In this document: one piece after another, positions 7,649-16,395 of the stretch
Position numbering within the stretch: the stretch's first letter is position 1
Layout: each line of letters starts with the position of its first letter
DNA from: Gemmatimonadota bacterium
Lineage (GTDB): Bacteria > Gemmatimonadota > Gemmatimonadetes > Gemmatimonadales > Gemmatimonadaceae
Assembly (NCBI GenBank): GCA_031127085.1
Contig: JARIEY010000012.1
Location: forward strand, 1-34,929
Reading direction: 5' to 3'
DNA length: 34,929 nucleotides
The notes under the pieces: model-generated
The model's database searches: none
What the model was told of the DNA's origin: nothing
The model's input: the letters and a program-made list of their open reading frames with translations, nothing else
Position numbers and translations under genes: made by a program

Positions 7649-9255
7649 GCGTCGCCCCCAAAGCGCACGATCGTGGCGCTGCGCACGTCGCGCAGCGCGG
7701 TCAACGAGGCGCGCACGTGCGCGGGCGGTGCGCCGTCGATGGTCACCACCGCCAGCGCATCGCCCCCGGCCGCCAGACGGGCCTGATGATATTCGGCGAT
7801 GTTGACGCCAGCGTCGGCCAGCGCCGTGCCAACGCGGCCGATGACACCGGGGACGTCGTGATTGGTGAGCACCACCAGCGTGCCGCGCGGCGCGACGTCG
7901 ACGTGGAAGTCGGCGATGCGGGTGAGGCGCGGCGGCATATCGAGCGCCGCGACGCCGCCCACGCGCATACTCTGCGATCCGGCGACGAGCCGAACCTCGA
8001 TGGCGCGAGAGTGCGGGGCGAAGCCGCCTTCGCCGTGCGCCAGCACGAGGCCGCGCGCCGTGGCGAGCGCACGCGCGTTGATGAGGTTCAGCCGTTCGGA
8101 CTCGATCACACCCTCAAGCGTGCCCGCGGCGGCGGCGGCGAGCAGTGCGCCAGCGCTCGACGTCAGGTCTTCGCCCATCTTCAGCGTGACGGAGTCGATG
8201 GCCGTGGCGCCGCGCTCGGCCAGCAACGCACGGGCCACCGCCGCCGCGCGCCGCGCGAGCAGCAACGCCGGGCCGAGCGTGGCCGCGTCTTCGCCGGCCA
8301 GCGCGCCGTTGAGCGAGCGGGACAGGTCGCCATTCAGCAGGGCGTCGCGCACGGCGGCGCAGGCATCCACCGCGACGTTGCGCTGCGCTTCGGCCGAGGA
8401 GGCGCCGATGTGCGGCAGCAGGACGACGTTCGGGTAGCCGCGAAACGCGTGGTCGCCGGTGAGCGGCTCCTTGAGATACACGTCGAGCACCGCGCCGGCG
8501 ACGTGCCCCGCGTCGAGCGCCGCGCGCAACGCGTCATCGTCCACGATGCCGCCGCGCGCCATGTTCACCACCACGGCCCCCGGCCGCAGTCTACGCAGGG
8601 CACTGGCGTCGATCATTCGCGTCGTCTCGTCGGTGAGCGGCACGTGCACGGTGACGATCTGCGCCGCTTCGAGCAGCGCGTCGAGCGTCGCGGCGCGTTT
8701 GACGCGCAGGGCCGCAAAGCGCTCGTCGCTGACGTACGGGTCGTAGGCGTGCACCTCCATGCCAAACGCGTGTGCCCGGTGCGACACCTCGCCGCCAATG
8801 CGCCCCAGCCCCACGATCCCCAGCGTCTTGCCGCGCAGTTCCGTGCCGAGCAGGTCAGACCGCTCCCAGCGCCCCTCGTGCATTGAGGAGTCGGCGCGCG
8901 TGAGATGCCGCAGCAGCGAAATGACGCCACCGAAGAACAACTCCGCCACGGCCACGGTATTCCCCGCCGGCGCGTTGATGACGGCGATGCCCAGTTCCGT
9001 GGCGACATCCATCGCCACGTTATCCACGCCGACGCCGGCGCGCCCCACCACCTTGAGTCGGCTCGCGCGCCGCAACAGCGGTTCGCTGATGCGCGTGGCA
9101 CTGCGGCCGATGATGGCGTCGTATTGATCGACCCGCTCCAGCAGCTCGGCTGCCGGCAGGGTGGGGAGTTCGTCGATCGTGAACTCGGGCACGGCGCGGA
9201 GGAGCTCTACGCCTTCACGATCGACTTCGTCGGTGACCAGGATGCGCACGGGCAT
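7645..9255 (-). CDS. serA: D-3-phosphoglycerate dehydrogenase, long form with ACT domain
   Basis: SerA oxidises 3-phosphoglycerate to 3-phosphohydroxypyruvate, the first step of serine synthesis. The 536-residue protein contains a split catalytic domain, an NAD-binding domain with GIVGLGRIGG (146-155), the catalytic triad segments NMARGGIVDDDAL (Arg), LDVYLKEPL (Glu) and LLPHIGASS (His), an intervening ASB domain and a C-terminal ACT domain (about the last 80 residues, LTNHDVPGVIGRVGTALADAGVNI). Length is normal for the long form. ATG 9255 fits the family start; an in-frame start at 9504 would add 83 unrelated residues. The bases just upstream are almost purely C and T, with no Shine-Dalgarno. 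It is the first gene of the four-gene operon, and serine feedback through the ACT domain is likely. Confidence 0.92.
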   Translation of the reverse strand: MPVRILVTDEVDREGVELLRAVPEFTIDELPTLPAAELLERVDQYDAIIGRSATRISEPLLRRASRLKVVGRAGVGVDNVAMDVATELGIAVINAPAGNTVAVAELFFGGVISLLRHLTRADSSMHEGRWERSDLLGTELRGKTLGIVGLGRIGGEVSHRAHAFGMEVHAYDPYVSDERFAALRVKRAATLDALLEAAQIVTVHVPLTDETTRMIDASALRRLRPGAVVVNMARGGIVDDDALRAALDAGHVAGAVLDVYLKEPLTGDHAFRGYPNVVLLPHIGASSAEAQRNVAVDACAAVRDALLNGDLSRSLNGALAGEDAATLGPALLLARRAAAVARALLAERGATAIDSVTLKMGEDLTSSAGALLAAAAAGTLEGVIESERLNLINARALATARGLVLAHGEGGFAPHSRAIEVRLVAGSQSMRVGGVAALDMPPRLTRIADFHVDVAPRGTLVVLTNHDVPGVIGRVGTALADAGVNIAEYHQARLAAGGDALAVVTIDGAPPAHVRASLTALRDVRSATIVRFGGDA

Positions 9256-9454
9256 CGGGCGGGGGAGGGGGAAGGGAGCAGGGGCAGCTGGCGGAGGGAC
9301 CACTGTAATTTGCCTTCGGGGTTGCGCCGACGCGACTGCGCCGGCGCGACAGCGGCGGCGCCCCCGAGTTGGCACCGGGCCGCGTTGGGAGCAAATTCCG
9401 GGTGTGCGGCGTTGATCTGTGACCAATGCCATTCCCCCCTTCGCGGAGTTGTCG

Positions 9455-10015
9455 ATGAACGGTCGTTTGCTTGCCCTCTTCGTTCTGGTTCCTTCTCTGG
9501 CCACCGCTCAGGGGCCGCTCAAGGCCGCGCTCAGCAGCCGCGCGACGGTGGAAGCCGCACTGAACCCGCCGCGTGAGGCCGGCAAGCCCGCCCCCAAAGC
9601 GCTGGTCATCAAGATTGAGTACGGCCAGCCCCACGCGCGCGGCCGCGAGGTGCCCGCGGAGCTGTCGAAGGTCGAGACGATCTGGCGCACCGGGGCCAAC
9701 TCCTCCACGACGCTGACCACCGATGCGGACCTCGAGATCGGCGGTGCGTCGGTGCCGAAGGGCGCCTACTCGCTGTACTCGGTGCGCACCGAGGGCGGCT
9801 ACCAGCTGATCATCAACAGCAACACGGGCCAGTGGGGAACGCAGTACGACAAGAGCAAGGACGTCGCCCGCGTAGCGCTGACCGCCCGCACGCTGGCCGA
9901 GAGCCGGGAGTCGCTGCAGATCGCGCTGGTGCCGGCAAGTGACCAGGCACCAAAGGGTGTCCTGACGATCGTGTGGGGGAAGCTCGAACTCTCCACCACC
10001 TGGTCGGCGAAGTAG
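9455..10015 (+). CDS. DUF2911 exported protein
   Basis: The 186-residue protein begins with a signal peptide (MNGRLLALFVLVPSLATAQG) and continues with the DUF2911 pattern: VIKIEYGQPHARGREV, IWRTGANSSTTLTTDADLEIGG, PKGAYSLYSV, YQLIINSNTGQWGTQYD, and a closing ILTIVWGKLELS-like strand series. DUF2911 proteins are secreted beta-rich proteins of unknown function, common in Bacteroidota and Gemmatimonadota. ATG 9455 is chosen because CGGAG lies 6 nt upstream and the signal peptide starts there; GTG 9419 would put 12 extra residues in front of the signal peptide. It is divergent from serA and followed by a strong terminator. Confidence 0.85.
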   Translation: MNGRLLALFVLVPSLATAQGPLKAALSSRATVEAALNPPREAGKPAPKALVIKIEYGQPHARGREVPAELSKVETIWRTGANSSTTLTTDADLEIGGASVPKGAYSLYSVRTEGGYQLIINSNTGQWGTQYDKSKDVARVALTARTLAESRESLQIALVPASDQAPKGVLTIVWGKLELSTTWSAK

Positions 10016-10021
10016 ATTTCG

Positions 10022-10049
10022 GGGGGCGGCAATCGCCGCCCCCTTTTTT
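10022..10049 (+). terminator. intrinsic terminator after the DUF2911 gene
   Basis: A 9-bp stem GGGGGCGGC/GCCGCCCCC (10022-10030 with 10035-10043), loop AATC, followed by six T residues (10044-10049). It separates the DUF2911 gene from the transaldolase gene. Confidence 0.92.
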
Positions 10050-10074
10050 CGTCCCACCCCTACGTCCGCTCGCC

Positions 10075-11217
10075 ATGCCCGCTCCGCGCCTTCAGGCCCT
10101 GCACGACGCCGGCCAGAGTCTCTGGCTCGACTATATCGATCGCCCCATGCTGCACAACGGAGAGCTGGCCCGCCGCATTCGCGACGACGTGCTGACGGGG
10201 ATGACCTCCAACCCGGCGATCTTCGAAAAAGCGCTGGCGCAGGGGACGGCCTACGACGCGCAAGTGGAGGGGCTCATGGGCGAGCGGACCTCTTGGCAAC
10301 TGTTCGAGGAACTGGCCGCCGCCGATGTGCGCGCGGCCTGTGATCTGTTCCGCGACGTCTACGATCGCTCGGCTGGCGTCGACGGGTACGTGTCGCTGGA
10401 GGTGTCACCCAACGTCGCCAACGATGCCGAGGGCACGGTGCGCGAGGCGCGGCACCTGTGGGCGCTGGTGGACCGGCCGAATGTGATGATCAAGGTGCCC
10501 GGCACCGACGCCGGCGCTGCGGCGCTTCGCCAGCTGATCGCCGACGGGATCAACGTCAATGTGACGCTGCTCTTTGCAGTGGACGCGCACGCCCGGGTGA
10601 TCGAGGCGTACATCGCCGGCCTCGAGGCGCGTGCCGCGGCCGGCGCGCCGCTGGCGTCGGTGGCCAGTGTGGCGTCGTTCTTCGTGAGCCGCGTGGACAG
10701 CGAGATCGACAAGCGGCTCGACGCGCAGGTGGCGCGTGGCACGCTTTCGGCGGACGCGGCCGCTGCGATCAAGGGGAAGGCGGCGGTGGCCAACGCCAAG
10801 CTGGCGTACCACCTGTTCACCGATCGGTTCAGTGGGACGCGCTGGGAGGCGCTGGCGGCGCGCGGCGCGCGCGTGCAGCGTCCGCTCTGGGCGAGCACCT
10901 CCACCAAGAACCCCGCCTATCGCGACGTGATTTACGTGGAGGAACTCGTGGGTCCGCAGACGGTGAACACGCTGCCGCCCGCGACCTTGGAGGCCTTCCG
11001 CGACCACGGCGACACCCGTCGTTCCATCGATGAAGACTTGGTGGGCGCCAAGCGCGCGCTCGCCGCGGTGGAGTCCACGGGCATCTCCGTCCGCGAGGTG
11101 ACGGACCAGTTGCTTGGTGAAGGGCTGGCGTCTTTCCAGAAGTCGTTCGACACGCTGCTGGCCGGCCTCGAGGCCAAGGCAAGCGCGCTCGGACGCCCCG
11201 TGTCTGCCGGCCGCTGA
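10075..11217 (+). CDS. tal: transaldolase
   Basis: Transaldolase moves a dihydroxyacetone unit between sugar phosphates in the non-oxidative pentose phosphate pathway. The 380-residue length fits the long bacterial subclass. Seen in order are GQSLWLDYIDRPML, TGMTSNPAIFEKAL (residues 41-54), YVSLEVSPNVA, NVMIKVPGTDAG with the Schiff-base Lys140, INVNVTLLFAVDAH, ASVASFFVSRVDSEIDK, RPLWASTSTKNPAYRDVIYVEELVGPQTVNTLPPATLEAF. ATG 10075 comes shortly after the terminator of the previous gene; an upstream in-frame ATG would place the start inside that gene. It opens a plus-strand run of central-carbon genes and lies 10 bp before pyruvate kinase. Confidence 0.93.
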   Translation: MPAPRLQALHDAGQSLWLDYIDRPMLHNGELARRIRDDVLTGMTSNPAIFEKALAQGTAYDAQVEGLMGERTSWQLFEELAAADVRAACDLFRDVYDRSAGVDGYVSLEVSPNVANDAEGTVREARHLWALVDRPNVMIKVPGTDAGAAALRQLIADGINVNVTLLFAVDAHARVIEAYIAGLEARAAAGAPLASVASVASFFVSRVDSEIDKRLDAQVARGTLSADAAAAIKGKAAVANAKLAYHLFTDRFSGTRWEALAARGARVQRPLWASTSTKNPAYRDVIYVEELVGPQTVNTLPPATLEAFRDHGDTRRSIDEDLVGAKRALAAVESTGISVREVTDQLLGEGLASFQKSFDTLLAGLEAKASALGRPVSAGR

Positions 11218-11227
11218 GGGCCTTGTC

Positions 11228-12637
11228 ATGCCAAATCGTTCCAAGCGCACCAAGGTGGTCTGCACCATCGGCCCCGCGTCGTCCACGCCCGAGGCGCTGC
11301 GCGCGCTGATGCAGGCGGGGCTCGACGTGGCCCGCATCAACTTCTCGCACGGCACGCACGCGCAGCACGCGGCGCGCATCACCGATATCCGCCGCATCGC
11401 CTCCGAGCTGAACCGCCCGGTGGCGATCCTCGGCGATCTGCAGGGCCCGCGCATTCGCGTGGGCAACCTCGAGCAGCCGGTGCAGCTGGAGGAGGGGGCC
11501 GAGCTCACGCTCGCGCATGAGAGCGTGGCGCGCCCCGGCGACCTGCCGGTCACGTATGACGGGCTCGCCAAGGACGTCCACGCCGGTGCGCGCATTTTGC
11601 TCGACGACGGTTTGCTCGCGCTCGACGTGCTGGCCGTCGAGGGAGATTTCGTGCACTGCCGCGTGGTGTACGGCGGGTTGCTGAAGTCGCACAAGGGAAT
11701 GAATCTTCCCGGCGTGCAGGTGTCGGCGCCGACGCTGACCGAAAAGGATCTGGTCGACATCGCCTTCGCGGTGGAGCACAACCTCGACTACCTGGCGCTC
11801 TCGTTCGTGCGTCGGCCGTCGGATCTCGCCGAGTTGCGCGCCCTCGTGCCCAAGGGCGTGCTGCTCGTCTCCAAGATCGAGAAGGACTCGGCGCTGCTCG
11901 ACATCGAGGAGATTCTCAAGGCGTCCGACGCGGTGATGGTGGCGCGCGGCGACCTGGGCGTCGAACTGCCCTTTGAAGAAGTGCCCATCGCGCAGAAGCG
12001 CATCATTGCCCTGGCCAACCGGTTTGGCCGCCCCGTGATCACGGCGACGCAGATGCTCGAGTCGATGATCACCAATCCGCGGCCGACGCGCGCCGAGGCG
12101 AGCGATGTCGCCAACGCGATCTTCGACGGCACCGACGCGGTGATGCTGTCTGCCGAGACGGCGAGCGGCGCGTATCCCAAGCTGGCGGTCGAGGCGATGG
12201 TGCGCATTGCGTGCGAGGCCGAGCGGCATCCGGTGCCGCGCGGCGTCGGTGCCGATCGCGTCGAGCCGGGGCAGGCGAGCGTCGAGGAGACGATTGCCGG
12301 CGCAACGGCAACGGCGGTGCGTATGCTTGGCGCGGCGGCCATTGTCGTATTCACCAAGTCGGGCTTCGCGGCGCGCATCGTCGCCGCGCGACGCCCGGGC
12401 GTGCCCATTGTCGCGATGACGGACCAGGCGCGCACGTACCGGCAACTCGCGCTCGTGTGGGGCGTGACGCCTGTGCTCGTGCCGCATGCCGACACGTACG
12501 AGCAGATGGCGTGGAGTGCGCGCGGCATCGTGGTGGATATTGGAATCGCCAAGCCCGGCGATCGCGTGGTGATGACGGCGGGCGTGCCGTTCGACGTGCC
12601 GGGCACCACCAACACGCTCAAGGTGGAGACGGTGTGA
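11228..12637 (+). CDS. pyk: pyruvate kinase
   Basis: Pyruvate kinase converts phosphoenolpyruvate and ADP to pyruvate and ATP. The 469-residue protein shows RTKVVCTIGPASSTPEAL at the N-terminus, RINFSHG (substrate and potassium site), DLQGPRIRVG, the B-domain (about 70-165), LVSKIEKDSALLDIEEIL with the catalytic Lys, VMVARGDLGVELPFEEVPIAQK, ITATQMLESMI, PTRAEASDVANAIFDGTDAVMLSAETASG and a C-terminal regulatory domain ending PGTTNTLKVETV. Start ATG 11228 has GAGGG about 8 nt upstream. The gene follows tal closely, and its stop overlaps the start of the next gene (GTGA), indicating a polycistronic message. Confidence 0.95.
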   Translation: MPNRSKRTKVVCTIGPASSTPEALRALMQAGLDVARINFSHGTHAQHAARITDIRRIASELNRPVAILGDLQGPRIRVGNLEQPVQLEEGAELTLAHESVARPGDLPVTYDGLAKDVHAGARILLDDGLLALDVLAVEGDFVHCRVVYGGLLKSHKGMNLPGVQVSAPTLTEKDLVDIAFAVEHNLDYLALSFVRRPSDLAELRALVPKGVLLVSKIEKDSALLDIEEILKASDAVMVARGDLGVELPFEEVPIAQKRIIALANRFGRPVITATQMLESMITNPRPTRAEASDVANAIFDGTDAVMLSAETASGAYPKLAVEAMVRIACEAERHPVPRGVGADRVEPGQASVEETIAGATATAVRMLGAAAIVVFTKSGFAARIVAARRPGVPIVAMTDQARTYRQLALVWGVTPVLVPHADTYEQMAWSARGIVVDIGIAKPGDRVVMTAGVPFDVPGTTNTLKVETV

Positions 12638-13407
12638 AGCTGACGTTCCTCGGCACCGGCACGAGCTTTGGCGTGCCGGTGGTCGGCTGCCGCTGCGCCG
12701 TGTGCCGCTCCGGGGACCCGCGGGACAAGCGAACGCGCGTTGGCGTCGTCGTGGAGGTGGGGCAGACGCGTCTGCTGATCGACACGCCGCCCGAGCTGCG
12801 CCTGCAGCTCATCGCCACCGGCATTGAAGACGTGGATGCCGTGCTCTTCACGCACGACCACGCCGATCATACGCACGGGCTCGACGACATTCGCGCCATC
12901 TCGGTGCGGCGCGAGGGGGCGATGCCGGTGTATGGCCCGCCTGAAACGCTCGAGGCGCTGCGGCTGAAGTTCCCCTACATCTTTGACGAGCGCGTGCGCG
13001 CGCAGCCCGGGACGTACAAGCCCGAGGGGACGATGATTCCCCTCGCGCCGGGGGTCACGACGCGCATTGGCGATGCCGACGTCACGCCCTTTGAGGTGCC
13101 GCACGGCGCCTGGCGGGTGTTCGGCTACCGCATTGGCGGGCTCGGCTACATCACCGACGCCAAGACGATTCCCGATGCGGCCTTCGCGCAGTTGCAGGGC
13201 GTCGAAGTGCTGGTGATCAACGCGCTCTTCCGCACGCCGCACCCCACGCACCTGAGCCTCGGCGAGGCGGTGGCGGCGGCACGACGGGTCGGGGCGCGGC
13301 AAACCTGGCTGACGCACCTGACGCACGACAACCTGCACGCCGCGCTCGCGGCGGAGTTGCCCAGCGACATTCAACCGGCCTTCGATGGCCTTGCCGTGGA
13401 GTGGTAA
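12634..13407 (+). CDS. PhnP-like metallo-beta-lactamase-fold hydrolase
   Basis: The 257-residue protein opens with LTFLGTGTSFGVPVVGCRCAVC and SGDPRDKRTR, matching the PhnP-like group of metallo-beta-lactamase phosphodiesterases. The metal motif is FTHDHADHTHGLDDIR, with later ligands in the EVPHGAWRVFGYRIG and YITDAKTIPDAA regions and a terminal LTHLTHDN. PhnP itself cleaves ribosyl 1,2-cyclic phosphate; other members of this group have unknown substrates. The start is GTG 12634, overlapping the pyk stop by four bases. The TAA stop shares one base with the pgi start. Its place inside a glycolytic run suggests a sugar-phosphate repair or turnover role, but that is inference. Confidence 0.8.
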   Translation: MKLTFLGTGTSFGVPVVGCRCAVCRSGDPRDKRTRVGVVVEVGQTRLLIDTPPELRLQLIATGIEDVDAVLFTHDHADHTHGLDDIRAISVRREGAMPVYGPPETLEALRLKFPYIFDERVRAQPGTYKPEGTMIPLAPGVTTRIGDADVTPFEVPHGAWRVFGYRIGGLGYITDAKTIPDAAFAQLQGVEVLVINALFRTPHPTHLSLGEAVAAARRVGARQTWLTHLTHDNLHAALAAELPSDIQPAFDGLAVEW

Positions 13408-14798
13408 TGGCGTTCACGCTCGATGTGACCTCGATGAGGGAGCCGGCAGTTCCCGCCGGCGTGCGCGATGACGACTGGACCGGCCTCGCCGAGCGCTTCC
13501 GTGCCGCGCACGCGGCGGTGGCGGCCGTGGCGGCCACCGGAGTGCTCGGTTACCGCGAGTTGGAGCAGCAGCGCGCCGAGCGCACGCGCGTGACGGCCTT
13601 CGCCGCGTCGGTTCAGGGACGCTACGATGACATCGTGGTCCTCGGGATCGGCGGGTCGTCGCTGGGCGCGATCGCGTTGCGCACGGCGCTGCTTCCCCCT
13701 GCCTGGAATGCGCGCACGGCCACCCAGCGCGGCGGGCGCCCGCGACTGCACGTGCTGGACAACGTGGATCCGCGCACCATCGCGGGCGTGCTCGACATCG
13801 TGGCGCTGCCCCGCACGCTGTTCGTGGTGATCTCCAAGTCGGGCGGGACCATTGAGACGCTGGCGCAGTATCTCGTGGTGCGCGAGCGGCTGGCGCGCGA
13901 GGGGCTGGATGCCTCGCAGCACTTGGCGTTTGTGACCGACCCGGCGAAGGGCGCCCTGCGCGCCATCGCCACGCGCGACAGCATTCCGGTGTTTGCGGTG
14001 CCGCCCAATGTGGGCGGGCGTTTCAGCGTGCTCTCGCCGGTTGGCACGCTCCCCGCCGCGCTCTGCGGCATTGACGTGGAGGCGCTCTGCGCCGGCGCGA
14101 TGGCGATGCGCGACGCCACGATGGGCGACGTGCTCGACGAGAACATGGCCGGGCTGTTCGCGACGCTGCAGTGGCGCGCGCACTCGCAGGCCGGGCAGGC
14201 GATGCACGTGATGATGCCGTACAGCGACGCGCTGCGCGACCTGGCGCCGTGGTTCGTGCAGTTGTGGGCCGAGTCGCTGGGCAAGGTCGATGCGGACGGC
14301 CGGCACGTGGGCCCGACGCCGATTGCCAGCGTCGGCGCCACCGATCAGCACAGCCAGGTGCAGCTGTTCATGGAAGGCCCCGCAGACAAGACCGTGACCT
14401 TCCTGCGAGTCGAGGGTTCGGCGGACGACGTGCTGATCCCGTCGCTCGAGGCCGGCGAGAAGGCGCTCGCTTTTCTGGGCGGGCACACGCTGGGCGAGTT
14501 GCTCGACGTCGAGTGCCGTGCAACGGCGAGCGCGCTGGCCCGGGCTGGCCGCCCGTCGATGACGATGACGGTGGGGGCGGCCGATGCGTGGCATCTGGGC
14601 GGGCTGCTGATGTGGCTGATGCAGGCTACGAACTTCGGCGGAGCGCTGTACCGGGTGAATCCTTTGGATCAGCCTGGGGTAGAACTTGGTAAGCGGTTGG
14701 CAAATAAGGAGTTGGGGCACCCTGACCTCCGCGACGTGGTCGTGGATGGCGGGGGGGCGGCGCAGGCGGCTGCTCTGCGGCGCGTGCGGGTCGGCTGA
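13407..14798 (+). CDS. pgi: glucose-6-phosphate isomerase
   Basis: This enzyme interconverts glucose 6-phosphate and fructose 6-phosphate. The 463-residue protein has VVLGIGGSSLGAIALRTAL, LDNVDPRTIAGVLD, FVVISKSGGTIETLAQY (phosphate-binding SIS-domain signature), VPPNVGGRFSVLSPVGTLPAAL, LWAESLGKV (active-site glutamate region), GATDQHSQVQLFMEGP and a C-terminal half ending in NFGGALYRVNPLDQPGVELGK. It matches the shorter PGI form typical of many bacteria. ATG 13407 overlaps the preceding TAA by one base (TAATG). A 115-bp gap follows before the aldolase gene. Confidence 0.93.
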   Translation: MAFTLDVTSMREPAVPAGVRDDDWTGLAERFRAAHAAVAAVAATGVLGYRELEQQRAERTRVTAFAASVQGRYDDIVVLGIGGSSLGAIALRTALLPPAWNARTATQRGGRPRLHVLDNVDPRTIAGVLDIVALPRTLFVVISKSGGTIETLAQYLVVRERLAREGLDASQHLAFVTDPAKGALRAIATRDSIPVFAVPPNVGGRFSVLSPVGTLPAALCGIDVEALCAGAMAMRDATMGDVLDENMAGLFATLQWRAHSQAGQAMHVMMPYSDALRDLAPWFVQLWAESLGKVDADGRHVGPTPIASVGATDQHSQVQLFMEGPADKTVTFLRVEGSADDVLIPSLEAGEKALAFLGGHTLGELLDVECRATASALARAGRPSMTMTVGAADAWHLGGLLMWLMQATNFGGALYRVNPLDQPGVELGKRLANKELGHPDLRDVVVDGGGAAQAAALRRVRVG

Positions 14799-14913
14799 CG
14801 CGCGGTATTCGGTTGCCCCCCGCCTCAAAAAGGGGCAAATTCAACAGGCTGTTCCCTCCCGTGTTCGCACGGTCCGGCGCCGCGTGCGCGCCACCTTCAT
14901 AAGAGTACCTGAC

Positions 14914-16335
14914 ATGTCGAATCCGCTCGACTCATTGCACCGCGTTCTCGGGCCCGTGGCGGCCGTTGAGAACAATCGTATGATCCTCAAGGAGCCGGCC
15001 TCCCTCGCGTCGACGCGAATGGATGAACTGGCTCGCCTCGCCGTGTTCGGCGACGCCGACGAAAAGGAGTGGGCCCGCTGGGCGATTCACGAGCTCGGCC
15101 AGATGGTCGGCGTGCGTTCGGCGTCGATCCACGAGCTGTATATGGCCCGCGGGCGCGGCGAGATCGCCGGCTTCACGGTGCCCGCGATGAACATTCGTGG
15201 CATGACGTATGACACGGCGCGCGCGATCTTCCGCGCCGCGATCAAGCTCAACGCCGGCGCGTTCCTGCTGGAGATTGCGCGCAGCGAAATCGCGTACACG
15301 GACCAGCGGCCGTCGGAATACGTGGCCGTGATGACCGCGGCCGCGCTCCGCGAGGGGTACCGGCACCCGATCTTCATTCAGGGCGACCACTTCCAGGTCA
15401 ACGCCAAGAAGTATGCGGTGGATCCGGTGGCCGAGGTGTCGGCCGTGAAGGCGCTCGCCACTGAGGCGATCGCCGCCGGCTTCTACAACATCGACCTCGA
15501 CACGTCGACGCTGGTTGACTTGTCCAAGCCGAACCTCGAGGAGCAGCAGCGCCTCAACTATGAGATTGGCGTGGAGCTCACGCGCTACGTGCGCGGTCTC
15601 GAACCCGCTGGCGTGACGATTTCGCTGGGTGCGGAGATCGGCGAAGTGGGGACGGAGAACTCGACGGTTCCAGAACTGCGCGCGTTCATGAACGGCTACA
15701 ACGCCACGCTGCTCAAGCAGGCGCCGGGCATGGTAGGCATTTCCAAGATTTCGGTGCAGTCGGGGACGTCGCACGGCGGCGTGGTGCTGGCCGACGGTTC
15801 CATTGCCGACGTCAAGCTGGACTTCCAGACGCTCGAGGATCTGGGACGCGTGGCACGCACCGAATACGGGCTGAGCGGCGCGGTGCAGCACGGCGCGTCG
15901 ACCCTTCCCGACAAGATGTTCAACAACTTCCCGCGCACCGAGACGGCGGAGATCCACCTCGCCACCGGCTTCCAGACGATGCTGTACGACATGATCCCCG
16001 ACGCCTTGCGCGAGGAGATCTATGCCTGGCTGCGCGAGGCCGCCAAGGATGAGCGCAAGGCGGGCGACAGCGACGAGCAGTTCTTCTACAAGTCGCGCAA
16101 AAAGGCGCTCGGCCCGTTCAAGAAGGCGCTGTGGTCGCTGCCGGCCAGCACGCAGGCCGAACTGGCCCGCGCGTACGACGCGAAGTTCGAGTTCCTGTTC
16201 TCCCAGCTGGGCGTCGGTGGCACTTTGCCGTACGTCGAGCGGTATATCGATGCACCCGACCAGCGCCGGCCCTCGCCCGCGCTGGGCGGTACGGCGGTTG
16301 AAGCGGCGCCCGACGACGCCGAAGCCGGCGAGTAG
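14914..16335 (+). CDS. class II (metal-dependent) ketose-bisphosphate aldolase
   Basis: The 473-residue protein fits the class II aldolase barrel. VPAMNIRGMTYDTARAIFRAA marks the first strand and helix. FIQGDHFQV carries the Asp-His pair expected to be the catalytic base and a metal ligand. SLGAEIGEVGTE, SVQSGTSHGGVVL and AVQHGASTLPDKMF correspond to further metal and phosphate sites, and IHLATGFQ to the substrate-phosphate strand. It is longer than the usual 280-360 residues, with about 90 residues before the barrel and a C-terminal extension. The context (tal, pyk, pgi) suggests fructose-1,6-bisphosphate as substrate; tagatose-bisphosphate is possible. ATG 14914 has no good Shine-Dalgarno. 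Fold confidence is high, substrate moderate. Confidence 0.75.
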   Translation: MSNPLDSLHRVLGPVAAVENNRMILKEPASLASTRMDELARLAVFGDADEKEWARWAIHELGQMVGVRSASIHELYMARGRGEIAGFTVPAMNIRGMTYDTARAIFRAAIKLNAGAFLLEIARSEIAYTDQRPSEYVAVMTAAALREGYRHPIFIQGDHFQVNAKKYAVDPVAEVSAVKALATEAIAAGFYNIDLDTSTLVDLSKPNLEEQQRLNYEIGVELTRYVRGLEPAGVTISLGAEIGEVGTENSTVPELRAFMNGYNATLLKQAPGMVGISKISVQSGTSHGGVVLADGSIADVKLDFQTLEDLGRVARTEYGLSGAVQHGASTLPDKMFNNFPRTETAEIHLATGFQTMLYDMIPDALREEIYAWLREAAKDERKAGDSDEQFFYKSRKKALGPFKKALWSLPASTQAELARAYDAKFEFLFSQLGVGGTLPYVERYIDAPDQRRPSPALGGTAVEAAPDDAEAGE

Positions 16336-16349
16336 GGCAGGGACGTGCC

Positions 16350-16375
16350 GCGGGGCGCGAACGTGCGCGCCCCGC
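16350..16375 (+). terminator. GC-rich hairpin between aldolase and lipoprotein genes
   Basis: A 10-bp stem GCGGGGCGCG/CGCGCCCCGC (16350-16359 with 16366-16375) lies 14 bp after the aldolase stop and 20 bp before the next start codon. There is no T tract. It may terminate, attenuate or stabilise the message. Confidence 0.45.
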
Positions 16376-16395
16376 ACCATTCATTCGGAGAGACC

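Noticed and set aside
9256-9504. 83-residue N-terminal extension of SerA
   Set aside because: It is low complexity, unlike the family start, and overlaps the DUF2911 gene on the other strand.
9973-10074. N-terminal extension of transaldolase
   Set aside because: It would lie within the DUF2911 gene and across a strong terminator.
14813-14838. TTGCCCC/GGGGCAA hairpin between pgi and the aldolase gene
   Set aside because: The stem is only 7 bp with a 12-nt loop and no T tract, so it is too weak to call a terminator.
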